This document shows, one piece after another, positions 51,438 through 58,793 of a DNA stretch of 64,000 nt. This DNA is from Bacillus sp. 1780r2a1. GTDB taxonomy: Bacteria; Bacillota; Bacilli; Bacillales; Bacillaceae_H. Under the pieces are notes generated by a model. That model worked only from the letters and a program-made list of their open reading frames with translations. It was not told the DNA's origin and did no database searches. Position 1 is the first letter of the stretch; the number at the start of each line of letters is the position of its first letter. The stretch spans positions 925,501-989,500 of the forward strand of contig CP099863.1 of assembly GCA_024134725.1 (NCBI GenBank). Direction: 5' to 3'. The position numbers and the translations under genes are program-made.

Positions 51438-51600
51438 AGCCTCATCAAAGGCTGATCTTGCCCAAAAGCCTGTGACTAGAATGAAAGATGCGCCACTCCA
51501 GTAGGATGAGCGAGACAGGTGAGACCCGCAGTATACAAGGAGGCTGAGTGCTCGCCCTGCGGCAAGGGTGCAATTTGAAATGGAAATCAGGTCGAGCAGA
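51438..51600 (+). repeat. Intergenic repeat family 1, longest copy
   Basis: It has AGCCTCAT, AAGCCTGTGACTAGAATGAAA, GATGCGCCACTCCAGTAGG, AGCGAGACAGGTGAGACCCGCAG, GGAGGCTGAGTGCTCGCCCTGCGG and TGGAAATCAGG. It is the most complete of three copies in the window. The palindrome-like GC-rich core stands out from its AT-rich surroundings. Confidence 0.75.
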
Positions 51601-51729
51601 GAAAATGTTTCATAGAGCTGAAAAGAAAGTCATATTCCGCTCATTGTGAATTATTAAAACGATTTCATTGCACTTTTAATTTGAACCAGGCTACAATAAG
51701 ACGTATATGTAAAAAAAGGAGTGAATCAA

Positions 51730-52713
51730 ATGATTCGTTTTGGCGTTATCGGAACAAACTGGATTACAGAATCATTATTAGAAGCAGCAAGTCACGTAGA
51801 AGACTTCAAATTAACCGCTGTGTACTCAAGAACAGAAGAGCGCGCACAGGAATTTGCTTCTAAATATAACGTAACAACAACGTTTACTAACCTAGAAGAA
51901 ATGGCTACAAGCGATCAACTCGATGCAGTTTATATTGCGTCACCTAATGCGTATCACGCTGAACAAGCAATCTTATTCATGAAAAATGGAAAGCATGTTC
52001 TATGTGAAAAGCCACTTGCAGCCAATGCCACGGAAGTAACGCAAATGATTCAAGCTGCAAAAAACAACAATGTTTTATTAATGGAAGCAATGAAATCTAC
52101 GCTTATGCCAAACTTTAAAGTCATTGCAGAAAATCTACATAAAATTGGGCCGGTTCGTCGTTATTTTGCGAGCTACTGTCAATACTCTTCTCGCTACGAT
52201 AAATATAAGGAAGGCATTGTACTAAACGCCTTTAATCCTAAATTCGCTAACGGTTCTCTTATGGATTTGGGCGTATACTGCTTATATCCGCTGATCACAT
52301 TATTCGGTGCTCCAAAAGAAGTTAAGGCAACTGGTGTTATGCTGGAATCAGGTGTTGATGGAGAAGGTGCTGTAGCCCTATCATATGATGATAAAGACGC
52401 TGTCGTGATGTACTCTAAAATCACAAACTCACACCTTCCAAGCGAAATTCAAGGTGAAAAAGGCAGCATGATTATTGATAAAATCAATAGTGCCGAAAAA
52501 GTAGAAATTCGCTACAACAATGGTGAAGTAGAAGAACTTACAGTCGAACAGAATCATCCGTCGATGTATTATGAGATAAAAGAATTTGTCGACCTGTTAA
52601 AGAGTGGGCAAACAGAATCAACTGTAAACTCATTTGAAAATTCATATGAAACAATGCATGTGATGGACAAGGTTCGCAGTCAGCTCGGCCTCGTTTTTCC
52701 AAACGATAACTAA
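51730..52713 (+). CDS. Gfo/Idh/MocA-family oxidoreductase
   Basis: The 327-residue NAD(P)-dependent oxidoreductase has an N-terminal Rossmann fold (FGVIGTNWITESLLEAA), the cofactor contact YIASPNAYHAEQA and the family lysine motif HVLCEKPLAANATE. The C-terminal substrate domain has SLMDLGVYCLYPL. Such enzymes oxidise or reduce sugars, inositols or imines. The substrate is unknown. ATG 51730 is nine bases after AAAAAAGGA, and GTG 51721 is too close to it. It is transcribed alone. Confidence 0.88.
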   Translation: MIRFGVIGTNWITESLLEAASHVEDFKLTAVYSRTEERAQEFASKYNVTTTFTNLEEMATSDQLDAVYIASPNAYHAEQAILFMKNGKHVLCEKPLAANATEVTQMIQAAKNNNVLLMEAMKSTLMPNFKVIAENLHKIGPVRRYFASYCQYSSRYDKYKEGIVLNAFNPKFANGSLMDLGVYCLYPLITLFGAPKEVKATGVMLESGVDGEGAVALSYDDKDAVVMYSKITNSHLPSEIQGEKGSMIIDKINSAEKVEIRYNNGEVEELTVEQNHPSMYYEIKEFVDLLKSGQTESTVNSFENSYETMHVMDKVRSQLGLVFPNDN

Positions 52714-52726
52714 TACATATCAACAA

Positions 52727-52758
52727 AGAAGCAGAAGGATTACCTCTGCTTCTTTTTG
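52727..52758 (+). terminator. Terminator of the oxidoreductase gene
   Basis: AAGAAGCAGA and TCTGCTTCTT form a 10-bp stem followed by TTT. The following 240 bp hold no recognisable gene. Confidence 0.85.
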
Positions 52759-52995
52759 ATTTTTGAAATAAACGCTCCCCACTAAGAAATACGTAAGCTC
52801 GATTAGAAATGGTAGGGACTAATTTTTAAAGTAAGTATCTCCTAACAGAGAAGCGAAACTAAACACAAAAAGAAGAAGCCAGTCCAAAATGTCACTTTTC
52901 CATTAATAATAGATGTTTTAACGTCGGAATCTTTTTATCCATATTTTCATATATAGGATTAATTTATTGGTAATAACATGCTTGAAAACCACAGT

Positions 52996-53025
52996 TTGAC
53001 TTTTAACATACTTATCCTTTAATAT
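52996..53025 (+). promoter_or_regulatory. Promoter of the sigma-O-like operon
   Basis: TTGACT (52996-53001) and TAATAT (53020-53025) have an 18-bp spacer. The start would fall at the edge of the LexA-type box. Confidence 0.65.
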
Positions 53026-53032
53026 AAAACAA

Positions 53033-53044
53033 GAACAAATGTTC
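53033..53044 (+). promoter_or_regulatory. LexA/DinR-type SOS box
   Basis: GAACAAATGTTC fits the core GAACRNRYGTTC of the B. subtilis SOS box, and flanking AACAA/TTGTT extends the inverted repeat. The outermost C/G bases of the consensus are A/T here. The site sits just after the -10, ideal for repression. The same repeat followed by Ts could also act as a weak terminator. Confidence 0.5.
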
Positions 53045-53116
53045 TTGTTTTTGTTGTTTTTTTCTCAGCTTATCCCTTTTTATTTACTATATTTAAAAAA
53101 ATAGGAGGTTATTTAT

Positions 53117-53725
53117 ATGGTTAATGAATCTGTACATCATCTTATCCCCCCATATTTAGAAACATCTTTTTCTGCATTTTACCGAAAAAATAGAGCAGCA
53201 CTTTCTTCTCCTTTATTAAAGAACTTTTTAAAAAATGATCATCACTACGATTTATTACAAATGACGTTTCGCCACAAGAGTGAGCACTACGCTTCGTTAG
53301 TGGATGAAGTGTTCAAAGAATTTTATAGTGAAATTCGCTTTTTGTCTTACATTTCAATGTTATGTAAGCACTTTGTACGGGATAAAGTGCAGCTTTACCA
53401 GAAGACACAGTATGTAAAAAGCTTGGATCAGCCGATTGTAATGGAAGAGCAGCGAACGTACGGCGAAATGCTTGGTGTAGCAGATCGAGACTGGTGGAAT
53501 AGATCATTTTTAAGCCATCAAATTGAAGATGAAGAGCTTTATAAAGCATTCGTATCCTTGCCTTGGAAGCAGCAGTTTATTTTGCATCTTCGCATTGTTG
53601 AAGGATGGACCAATGGTGAAATTGCTTCTTTTTTTCATGTTTCGCCTCAGGCCGTTTCTTTTAAGTATCGACGCTCACTTATGCACTTAAAACAACAATT
53701 AGAAGGAAGGGATGCACATGGTTGA
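53117..53725 (+). CDS. Sigma-70 family sigma factor, sigma-O/YvrI-like
   Basis: The protein has 202 residues. The N-terminal two thirds are weakly conserved and contain a region like sigma-2 (residues about 70-105). The C-terminal sigma-4 helix-turn-helix is clear: LPWKQQFILHLRIVEGWTNG with EIASFFHVSPQAVSFKYRRSL. ATG follows ATAGGAGG. It is followed, with an 8-base overlap, by a YvrJ-type gene and then an RsoA-like gene, the order expected for a two-part sigma factor as in the B. subtilis sigma-O locus. Target promoters are unknown. Confidence 0.75.
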   Translation: MVNESVHHLIPPYLETSFSAFYRKNRAALSSPLLKNFLKNDHHYDLLQMTFRHKSEHYASLVDEVFKEFYSEIRFLSYISMLCKHFVRDKVQLYQKTQYVKSLDQPIVMEEQRTYGEMLGVADRDWWNRSFLSHQIEDEELYKAFVSLPWKQQFILHLRIVEGWTNGEIASFFHVSPQAVSFKYRRSLMHLKQQLEGRDAHG

Positions 53726-53858
53726 ATGGTTATCCGTTATTAATCAAGTTGGCTTTCCTATCGTGGTTTCGTTTTACTTATTAGTGAGGCTTGAAGCAAA
53801 TATTAAGCAGCTGGAAGAAGCTGTAGAAAATCTTTCAAGTGACTTAAGAAAGAAGTGA
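53718..53858 (+). CDS. YvrJ-family small membrane protein
   Basis: The 46-residue protein reads MVEWLSVINQVGFPIVVSFY and LLVRLEANIKQLEEAVENLS. One membrane helix is followed by a short coiled coil, as in the YvrJ family found beside sigma-O-like genes. ATG overlaps the sigma gene by eight bases, with GGAAGG upstream, so translation is coupled. Its role in the sigma system is unknown, and a membrane anchor or holin-like function are possibilities. Confidence 0.85.
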   Translation: MVEWLSVINQVGFPIVVSFYLLVRLEANIKQLEEAVENLSSDLRKK

Positions 53859-53864
53859 TGATGA

Positions 53865-54104
53865 ATGACAACTCTTTATAAATTAATTGAACGAGTGAAA
53901 AAAGATGATGAAAAAGCTGTTGAAGAACTTCTGCAAAGACTATCCCCGAAAGTGAAGAAAGCAGCTCAAACAGCGTGCACAACAGAACGCGAAGACATTA
54001 AGCAAGAGCTGAATGTTAAAATTGTCCAAGCAGCAAAAAAATTTAGTGTTGAGTATACACCAGGTTTTTGGGAAACTGTCTTAAAAGAAGAGCAGCAAAA
54101 GTAG
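53865..54104 (+). CDS. RsoA-like co-sigma protein
   Basis: The 79-residue protein has an N-terminal helical segment (TTLYKLIERVKKDDEKAVEE) and a DIKQELNVKIVQAAKKF helix that resembles a sigma-2 core-binding region. The length equals B. subtilis RsoA (YvrHa), which completes sigma-O by supplying the sigma-2 part. It lies six bases after yvrJ-type DNA in the same operon, supporting that role. No catalytic features are present. Confidence 0.65.
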   Translation: MTTLYKLIERVKKDDEKAVEELLQRLSPKVKKAAQTACTTEREDIKQELNVKIVQAAKKFSVEYTPGFWETVLKEEQQK

Positions 54105-54111
54105 TAAATAA

Positions 54112-54141
54112 AAAGCAGATGTCTACATGGACATCTGCTTT
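54112..54141. terminator. Bidirectional terminator between sigma operon and tatA
   Basis: AAAGCAGATGTC and GACATCTGCTTT form a perfect 12-bp stem. Confidence 0.92.
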
Positions 54142-54169
54142 GTTTATGTGTTATGACTAAGAAGTAGGG

Positions 54170-54355
54170 TCATACTTGCTTTTGTGTTTTCTTTGTCTTA
54201 TCATCTTCATCGTCTTCCATCATTCCTTTGGTAGCAAGCTTAAACTCTCGCAGCGTTTTTCCTGCTGCTTTTCCAAGCTCAGGCAGCTTTTTCGGACCGA
54301 ATAAAAGCAAAGCAACAAAGACAATTAGCGCAATTTCTCCAAAACCAAGGTTCAT
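54170..54355 (-). CDS. tatA: Twin-arginine translocase subunit TatA
   Basis: The 61-residue protein has one N-terminal membrane helix (GFGEIALIVFVALLLFGPKKL) with the FGPKKLPELGK hinge, then an amphipathic helix and an acidic/lysine tail. TatA multimers form the pore for folded Tat substrates. ATG 54355 is better spaced from AGGAGA than ATG 54361. No tatC or Tat substrate gene is adjacent. Confidence 0.92.
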   Translation of the reverse strand: MNLGFGEIALIVFVALLLFGPKKLPELGKAAGKTLREFKLATKGMMEDDEDDKTKKTQKQV

Positions 54356-54413
54356 GGTCATCGTCTCCTAGTCAAAGAATAGATACAAGTTCATTATAGC
54401 ATGGATTATGTTG

Positions 54414-54728
54414 TTAAGATGTGAATTTTAATCCAATTACGCCAATGACGATAAAGGAGATAAATAAAAGACGCTTCCAATCTTTCTTTTCATTAAAAAG
54501 AAACATCCCTAACAATACGCTTCCTACCGCCCCAACACCAGTCCAAATGCTATACGCCGTACCAATTGGGATTTCGCGTAGAGCTAATGAAAGTAAATAA
54601 AAGCTCGCAAGGCTAAATACGCTAAACCCAATAGAAGGAAGCAGGCGCTTAAAACCATCTGACAGTTTTAAAAAGATAACAAAACCAACTTCACATATTC
54701 CTGCTCCAATTAAAGCAATCCAAGCCAT
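54414..54728 (-). CDS. Small multidrug resistance protein, subunit B of a pair
   Basis: The 104-residue SMR protein has four membrane helices. It has the essential Glu13 in GAGICEVGFVIFLK, the GTAYSIWTGVGAVG block and the C-terminal VIGVIGLKF. Its start is one base from the stop of its paralogue, so the two are coupled. They probably work as an asymmetric heterodimer exporting cationic compounds (YkkCD/YvdRS type). A guanidinium exporter is possible but unproven. Confidence 0.9.
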   Translation of the reverse strand: MAWIALIGAGICEVGFVIFLKLSDGFKRLLPSIGFSVFSLASFYLLSLALREIPIGTAYSIWTGVGAVGSVLLGMFLFNEKKDWKRLLFISFIVIGVIGLKFTS

Positions 54729-54729
54729 A

Positions 54730-55071
54730 TTAGCCTTCCTCCTTTACATCGTCTTCGCTTGATACCAGTTTAATGCCAACAATACCAACAAGCATCAATA
54801 CCAAGAAAAAAATTCTTGTTAAGCTTGCATCTTCGTTTAAGGCAACCATTCCAATGACAGCTGTTCCAGCTGCGCCAATACCTGTGAAAATGGCATAAGA
54901 AGTCCCAACTGCAATGTCTTTTAGTGCTTTTGAAAAGAAGAAAAAGCTGATGACAATCGCGATTAATGTTGCAACAGAAGGCCAAAACTGCGTGAAACCT
55001 TCTGAATACTTCAACCCCATCGCCCACACAATCTCAAACAAACCTGCAATAATTAAATAAATCCAAGCCAT
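54730..55071 (-). CDS. Small multidrug resistance protein, subunit A of a pair
   Basis: The 113-residue SMR protein has four membrane helices. It has Glu13 in IIAGLFEIVWAMGLKYSEGF, VGTSYAIFTGIGAAGTA and a charged C-terminal tail (SSEDDVKEEG). It is encoded directly after a TetR-family regulator and before the second SMR gene on the same strand. The partner spacing indicates a heterodimer. The substrate is not evident. Confidence 0.9.
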   Translation of the reverse strand: MAWIYLIIAGLFEIVWAMGLKYSEGFTQFWPSVATLIAIVISFFFFSKALKDIAVGTSYAIFTGIGAAGTAVIGMVALNEDASLTRIFFLVLMLVGIVGIKLVSSEDDVKEEG

Positions 55072-55095
55072 GAATAAAACTCCTTTATTATTCTT

Positions 55096-55686
55096 TTATT
55101 CCTTTTTAATACCTAACCAAAAAATGCTCCAAGCATCTTCTATTTTGGTAGAATAGCGCTCTTGGTCGTAGTAAAAGCGTTGAACAAATAGCCCATCCGT
55201 TAAGCAATAAAAACTGTTAATGTAGCGGTCAATTTTCTCGTTTCGCATCGTTCCCTCCGTAATACCTTGTTCAAAGATGGAGGTTAATAATCGATCAGAT
55301 AACTCTTCACTTGCTAAAAAACGTTCTTTTACAAAGGTTTGCAAATGAAAAGGAGGAAACATAATTAAGCGCCTATACATTTGCCCAAAGCTATCTTCTT
55401 GTAGCGCAAAGCAGAGCTGAAATAAAAATTGCTTTAACTGATCAGGAGCGGGTGCATCTTTCTGTTCATCAAAAATCTTCTGCATCTTTTGAGTAAAAAC
55501 AGCTACTAGGTCATCGACCGTAGCTAAAAAAAGCTCATCTTTATTTTTGAAATGTGCGTATAACGAAGGTTTTTTTATGCCTACTTGCTCAGCGATATGG
55601 GCTAAAGAAGTGTCAGTGTAGCCTTTCTCGCCGAAAGCTGTCATTGCGACAGCTTTTATTCTGTCAACGGTTGATGGATGCTCCAT
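55096..55686 (-). CDS. TetR/AcrR-family repressor of the SMR pair
   Basis: The 196-residue regulator has an N-terminal helix-turn-helix (AEQVGIKKPSLYAHFKNKDEL) and an all-helical ligand domain (residues 55-196). It is the first gene of a unit with the two SMR genes, 24 bases upstream of subunit A. An 18-bp palindrome just before its start is probably its operator, predicting autoregulation with induction by exporter substrates. Confidence 0.9.
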   Translation of the reverse strand: MEHPSTVDRIKAVAMTAFGEKGYTDTSLAHIAEQVGIKKPSLYAHFKNKDELFLATVDDLVAVFTQKMQKIFDEQKDAPAPDQLKQFLFQLCFALQEDSFGQMYRRLIMFPPFHLQTFVKERFLASEELSDRLLTSIFEQGITEGTMRNEKIDRYINSFYCLTDGLFVQRFYYDQERYSTKIEDAWSIFWLGIKKE

Positions 55687-55710
55687 ACTTTATAACCTCC
55701 CTTTTAATCT

Positions 55711-55728
55711 ACCTAACGTTCGGTAGGT
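55711..55728 (-). promoter_or_regulatory. Probable TetR-family operator
   Basis: ACCTAACGTTCGGTAGGT has arms ACCTA/TAGGT and an AACGTT core and lies 25 bp before the regulator start codon. Confidence 0.7.
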
Positions 55729-55749
55729 AAAACTATATCAAACTATAAA

Positions 55750-55779
55750 AAAAGAAGCAAGGCTTATCCTGCTTCTTTT
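55750..55779. terminator. Terminator of the minus-strand membrane-protein gene
   Basis: AAAAGAAGC-A-AGG and CCT-GCTTCTTTT form a stem with one bulge, covering the gene's 3' end, with an A-tract on the plus strand that gives a T-run for minus transcripts. Confidence 0.75.
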
Positions 55780-56426
55780 GGAAGGAATTTTGACATGGTC
55801 ATAAATAATGCTGTCATAAAAATAAGTTCAAATGTATTCGTTACGGCACCGCTCTCGATTGGGAGCGGCATAGCACTTCCTAGAATCATTAAAATAACGC
55901 CAAGCATCATCACGCTCCATTTAGTATGACGAAAAAGTGAGATGCTCACTAGCAGTAAAATAAACGTAACGATTAACACCATAATTGGTGGTCCACTGCT
56001 CCCACCAACTAGTGTATAACGAAGCACGCCGTATTCTACTACTGGTTGAAGGGTTTGGTGCGTAATTTCTGTGAGTTCATACAGAATTAAGGCAATGGTA
56101 ATAAGGAGAAAGCTATAAAGAGTAACGCTTTTCTTGGCCCATTGCAGTTCCGCATGCCTCCCAATACCCAAAGCAAAAAGCACAAGAGTGGGAGTGAAGA
56201 AAGCATGACCTAGAAACCTCCATAAGTTTAGCGTCTCAAGAGTTGATCCTTCGCCGATAAATATGCCTGTTGCTAATAGACCGTTATCATAAATGAGTCC
56301 CAGCGTCACGACTAATAAAAAGTATGCAAAAGATTGATTTATACGATTCCTATAAAGAAATAAGCCCCAGCCTAACAAGGCGATGTATAAAGCAGTAAAA
56401 GAAAAATAAAGCGCGGTATCGACCAT
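55764..56426 (-). CDS. Seven-span membrane protein of unknown function
   Basis: The 220-residue protein has about seven hydrophobic segments with few polar loops. Motifs include GLIYDNGLLATGIFIGEG and WRFLGHAFFTPTLVLFALG, with Asp and His residues inside predicted membrane regions. The start MVDTALYFS (56426) follows AAAAAGGGTG, while a longer frame from 56480 has no good SD. No family is recognised. Confidence 0.65.
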   Translation of the reverse strand: MVDTALYFSFTALYIALLGWGLFLYRNRINQSFAYFLLVVTLGLIYDNGLLATGIFIGEGSTLETLNLWRFLGHAFFTPTLVLFALGIGRHAELQWAKKSVTLYSFLLITIALILYELTEITHQTLQPVVEYGVLRYTLVGGSSGPPIMVLIVTFILLLVSISLFRHTKWSVMMLGVILMILGSAMPLPIESGAVTNTFELIFMTALFMTMSKFLPKEAG

Positions 56427-57113
56427 TAAGTATTCACCCTTTTTATTGAATTTATATTTGTCTACGAGCTTTATACCCAAAATATTTAAAGCCCAATCCT
56501 AAAAAAGAACATCTATCTTCCTAAAAAAGAACTGGTTATAAAGTTTGTCTATGTATGTGAATTTGGTAGTTAGTGTACCCTTTCTGACTACTCTCTTTGT
56601 GAGTCTATTATATTATATATTTTACTTTTTCTTTAATGACTATAGGAATATGTTCATTTTAGTGAAAAGTCAGTATTTTAACAGTTTCTTTAGAAAGACA
56701 TGAAGCAAAAAGTAAAATTAAGTTCAGTTTTAATCTTTTTATGGGTTTTACGTTACAGGAATGTTTCATGTGTTAAAGATATTGCATCTTCGTAATGTAG
56801 ATGTGTAAAAAATATAAAAAAAGATAAAGGATTAAAGGGCTTTTATTAGGCGAATGGTCACAAAGTATAGAGGAAATGCTTAGAAACAACAGGGTTATGA
56901 AAGTTCCTTGACCTTTCATAACCAATACAAAAAACATGTATCGTTTGAGCTATTGACCGTTTCTTCGTACGAGTGGTAGGTTTAGACCTGTTGAATTTGG
57001 TGCTCGAGCCCAAAAGTAAAAATGAAATTAGACAAAGAGAAGAGAAACGAAATCGCAGATGAACGCTAACTGTTTCAGCGGTCAGCGCTATTTTGGAAGG
57101 AGAAGGATAAGAG
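56427..57113. other. Divergent intergenic region before pgsB
   Basis: No gene is seen in 0.69 kb. It must contain the pgs promoter and leader. The only strong structure is the inverted repeat at 56893-56923. No riboswitch class was recognised. Confidence 0.5.
56893..56923 (+). repeat. Inverted repeat upstream of pgsB
   Basis: GGTTATGAAAG and CTTTCATAACC are 11-bp perfect arms with a 9-nt loop and no T-run, 190 bp before pgsB. It may be an operator or RNA hairpin. Confidence 0.6.
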
Positions 57114-58295
57114 ATGATCTTAATAGTCCTATGCTGCTTATTTTTACTAGGCTATGGCATTTGGGAGTATCGTAGACATTTGCGTAAACTACGTTCAATT
57201 CCAGTTCGAGTAAATGTTAACGGTATTCGAGGGAAATCAACTGTTACGCGTCTAATAACAGGAATTGTAAAAGAAGCAGGTTACAAAACAGTTGGGAAAA
57301 CAACTGGTACCCAAGCACGAATGATTTATTGGCACACTTCAGAAGAAGAACCGATTATCCGTCGTAAAGAAGGGCCAAATATTGGTGAGCAACGACGCGT
57401 TGTAAATGAAGTTGCTGATATGGGAGCCGAAGCACTTATATGTGAATGTATGGCCGTTCAGCCAGATTATCAAATTACATTTCAAAATCAGCTTATTCAA
57501 GCCAAAGTGGGCGTTATTGTAAACGTACTAGAGGATCACATGGATGTAATGGGCCCAACTTTAGATGAAGTTGCCCAAGCTTTCCTAGCAACAATTCCTT
57601 ATGATGGACACCTTGTTACAATTGAAGGTCCTTATTTAGAGTATTACAAAAAGGTTGCAGCAGAGCGAAATACAAAAGTAATCGTGGCTGATAATGATCG
57701 TATTTCTGAAGAGTATTTACGTAAGTTTGATTACATGGTATTCCCGGATAATGCTTCAATCGGTTTAGCTGTTGCTGAAGCACTAGGTATTGATGAAGAA
57801 ACGGCAATGAGAGGAATGCTAAACGCTCAGCCAGACCCAGGTGCAATGAGAATTACGAAGTTTGGAGATACAAGCAATCCAGCGTTCTTAGTAAACGGAT
57901 TTGCAGCCAATGACGCTTCATCAACACTTCGTATTTGGGAGCGCGTAGATTCTATGAACTACAGTCCTAAGCTTCCGATTGTCATCATGAACTGCCGCCC
58001 TGACCGTGTGGATCGTACAGAACAATTCGCAGTGGATGTAATGCCTTATATAGAAGCAGACGTGATGATTGCTATTGGTCAGACAACCTCACCTATAGCG
58101 GATGCTTATGCAAAAGGAACGTTACCAACGAAAGAGTTCTGGGATATGGAAGGTGCATCAACAGAGGAAATCCTTGAGCGCATGAAACCATACTTAAAAG
58201 ATCGCATTGTCTATGGTGTCGGAAATATTCACGGTTCAGCAGAGCCGCTTGTAGAAGCGATTATTGAAATGAAAACGATGAAAAAAGCAGTTTAA
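57114..58295 (+). CDS. pgsB: Poly-gamma-glutamate synthase PgsB/CapB
   Basis: The 393-residue ligase of the Mur-ligase-like amide ligase group has an N-terminal membrane helix (residues 2-16), the ATP-binding loop NGIRGKST (36-43), KTTGTQARMIYW, GEQRRVVNEV and CECMAVQPDYQ. It polymerises glutamate through gamma-carboxyl amide bonds at the membrane with PgsC and PgsA. ATG follows AAGGAGAAGG. It is first in the operon pgsB-pgsC-pgsA, then a CapD-like gene and a PgsE-like gene. The product would form a capsule or slime. Confidence 0.97.
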   Translation: MILIVLCCLFLLGYGIWEYRRHLRKLRSIPVRVNVNGIRGKSTVTRLITGIVKEAGYKTVGKTTGTQARMIYWHTSEEEPIIRRKEGPNIGEQRRVVNEVADMGAEALICECMAVQPDYQITFQNQLIQAKVGVIVNVLEDHMDVMGPTLDEVAQAFLATIPYDGHLVTIEGPYLEYYKKVAAERNTKVIVADNDRISEEYLRKFDYMVFPDNASIGLAVAEALGIDEETAMRGMLNAQPDPGAMRITKFGDTSNPAFLVNGFAANDASSTLRIWERVDSMNYSPKLPIVIMNCRPDRVDRTEQFAVDVMPYIEADVMIAIGQTTSPIADAYAKGTLPTKEFWDMEGASTEEILERMKPYLKDRIVYGVGNIHGSAEPLVEAIIEMKTMKKAV

Positions 58296-58311
58296 TCTAG
58301 GAGGCCATTTC

Positions 58312-58761
58312 ATGTTCGGATCAGATTTATATATTGCCCTTGTATTGGGTATAACGCTCAGCTTAATTTTCACAGAAAAAACAGGTGTATTGCCTGCTGG
58401 ATTAATTGTTCCAGGTTACTTGGCACTGATTTTTGATCAGCCAATGATGATTGTGGTTGTATTCGTTATTAGTTTACTAACCTATGTAATTGTTGTTTAT
58501 GGTATTTCAAAAGTAGTTATTTTATATGGACGTCGTAAGTTCACCGCAATGTTGATTACAGGAATTGCAATTAAAGTTATTTTTGATTATTTCTATCCAG
58601 TCCTACCATTTGAAATATTCGAGCTACGCGGTATCGGGGTTATTGTACCAGGATTAATCGCTAACTCTATGCAAAAACAAGGTGTACCATTAACAGTTGG
58701 GACAACAGTATTACTAAGTGGAATCACATTTGGTGTAATGCAAATTTATTACCTGTTTTAA
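58312..58761 (+). CDS. pgsC: Poly-gamma-glutamate synthase PgsC/CapC
   Basis: The 149-residue protein has four to five membrane segments: SDLYIALVLGITLSLIF, TGVLPAGLIVPGYLAL and the conserved RGIGVIVPGLIANSMQ. It is the membrane partner of PgsB in polyglutamate synthesis. SD TAGGAGG precedes ATG, 16 bp after pgsB. The length matches PgsC of Bacillus. Confidence 0.97.
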   Translation: MFGSDLYIALVLGITLSLIFTEKTGVLPAGLIVPGYLALIFDQPMMIVVVFVISLLTYVIVVYGISKVVILYGRRKFTAMLITGIAIKVIFDYFYPVLPFEIFELRGIGVIVPGLIANSMQKQGVPLTVGTTVLLSGITFGVMQIYYLF

Positions 58762-58793
58762 TAAAAAGATAGAAGAAAGGAGGGCCAACGTCA

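Noticed and set aside
51214-51504. 96-codon ORF after the SPFH gene
   Set aside because: It overlaps the ribbon-helix-helix gene, a terminator and part of a repeat, without an SD.
54170-54355. Part of a full Tat system locus
   Set aside because: No tatC or Tat-signal substrate lies nearby, so it is only an isolated tatA.
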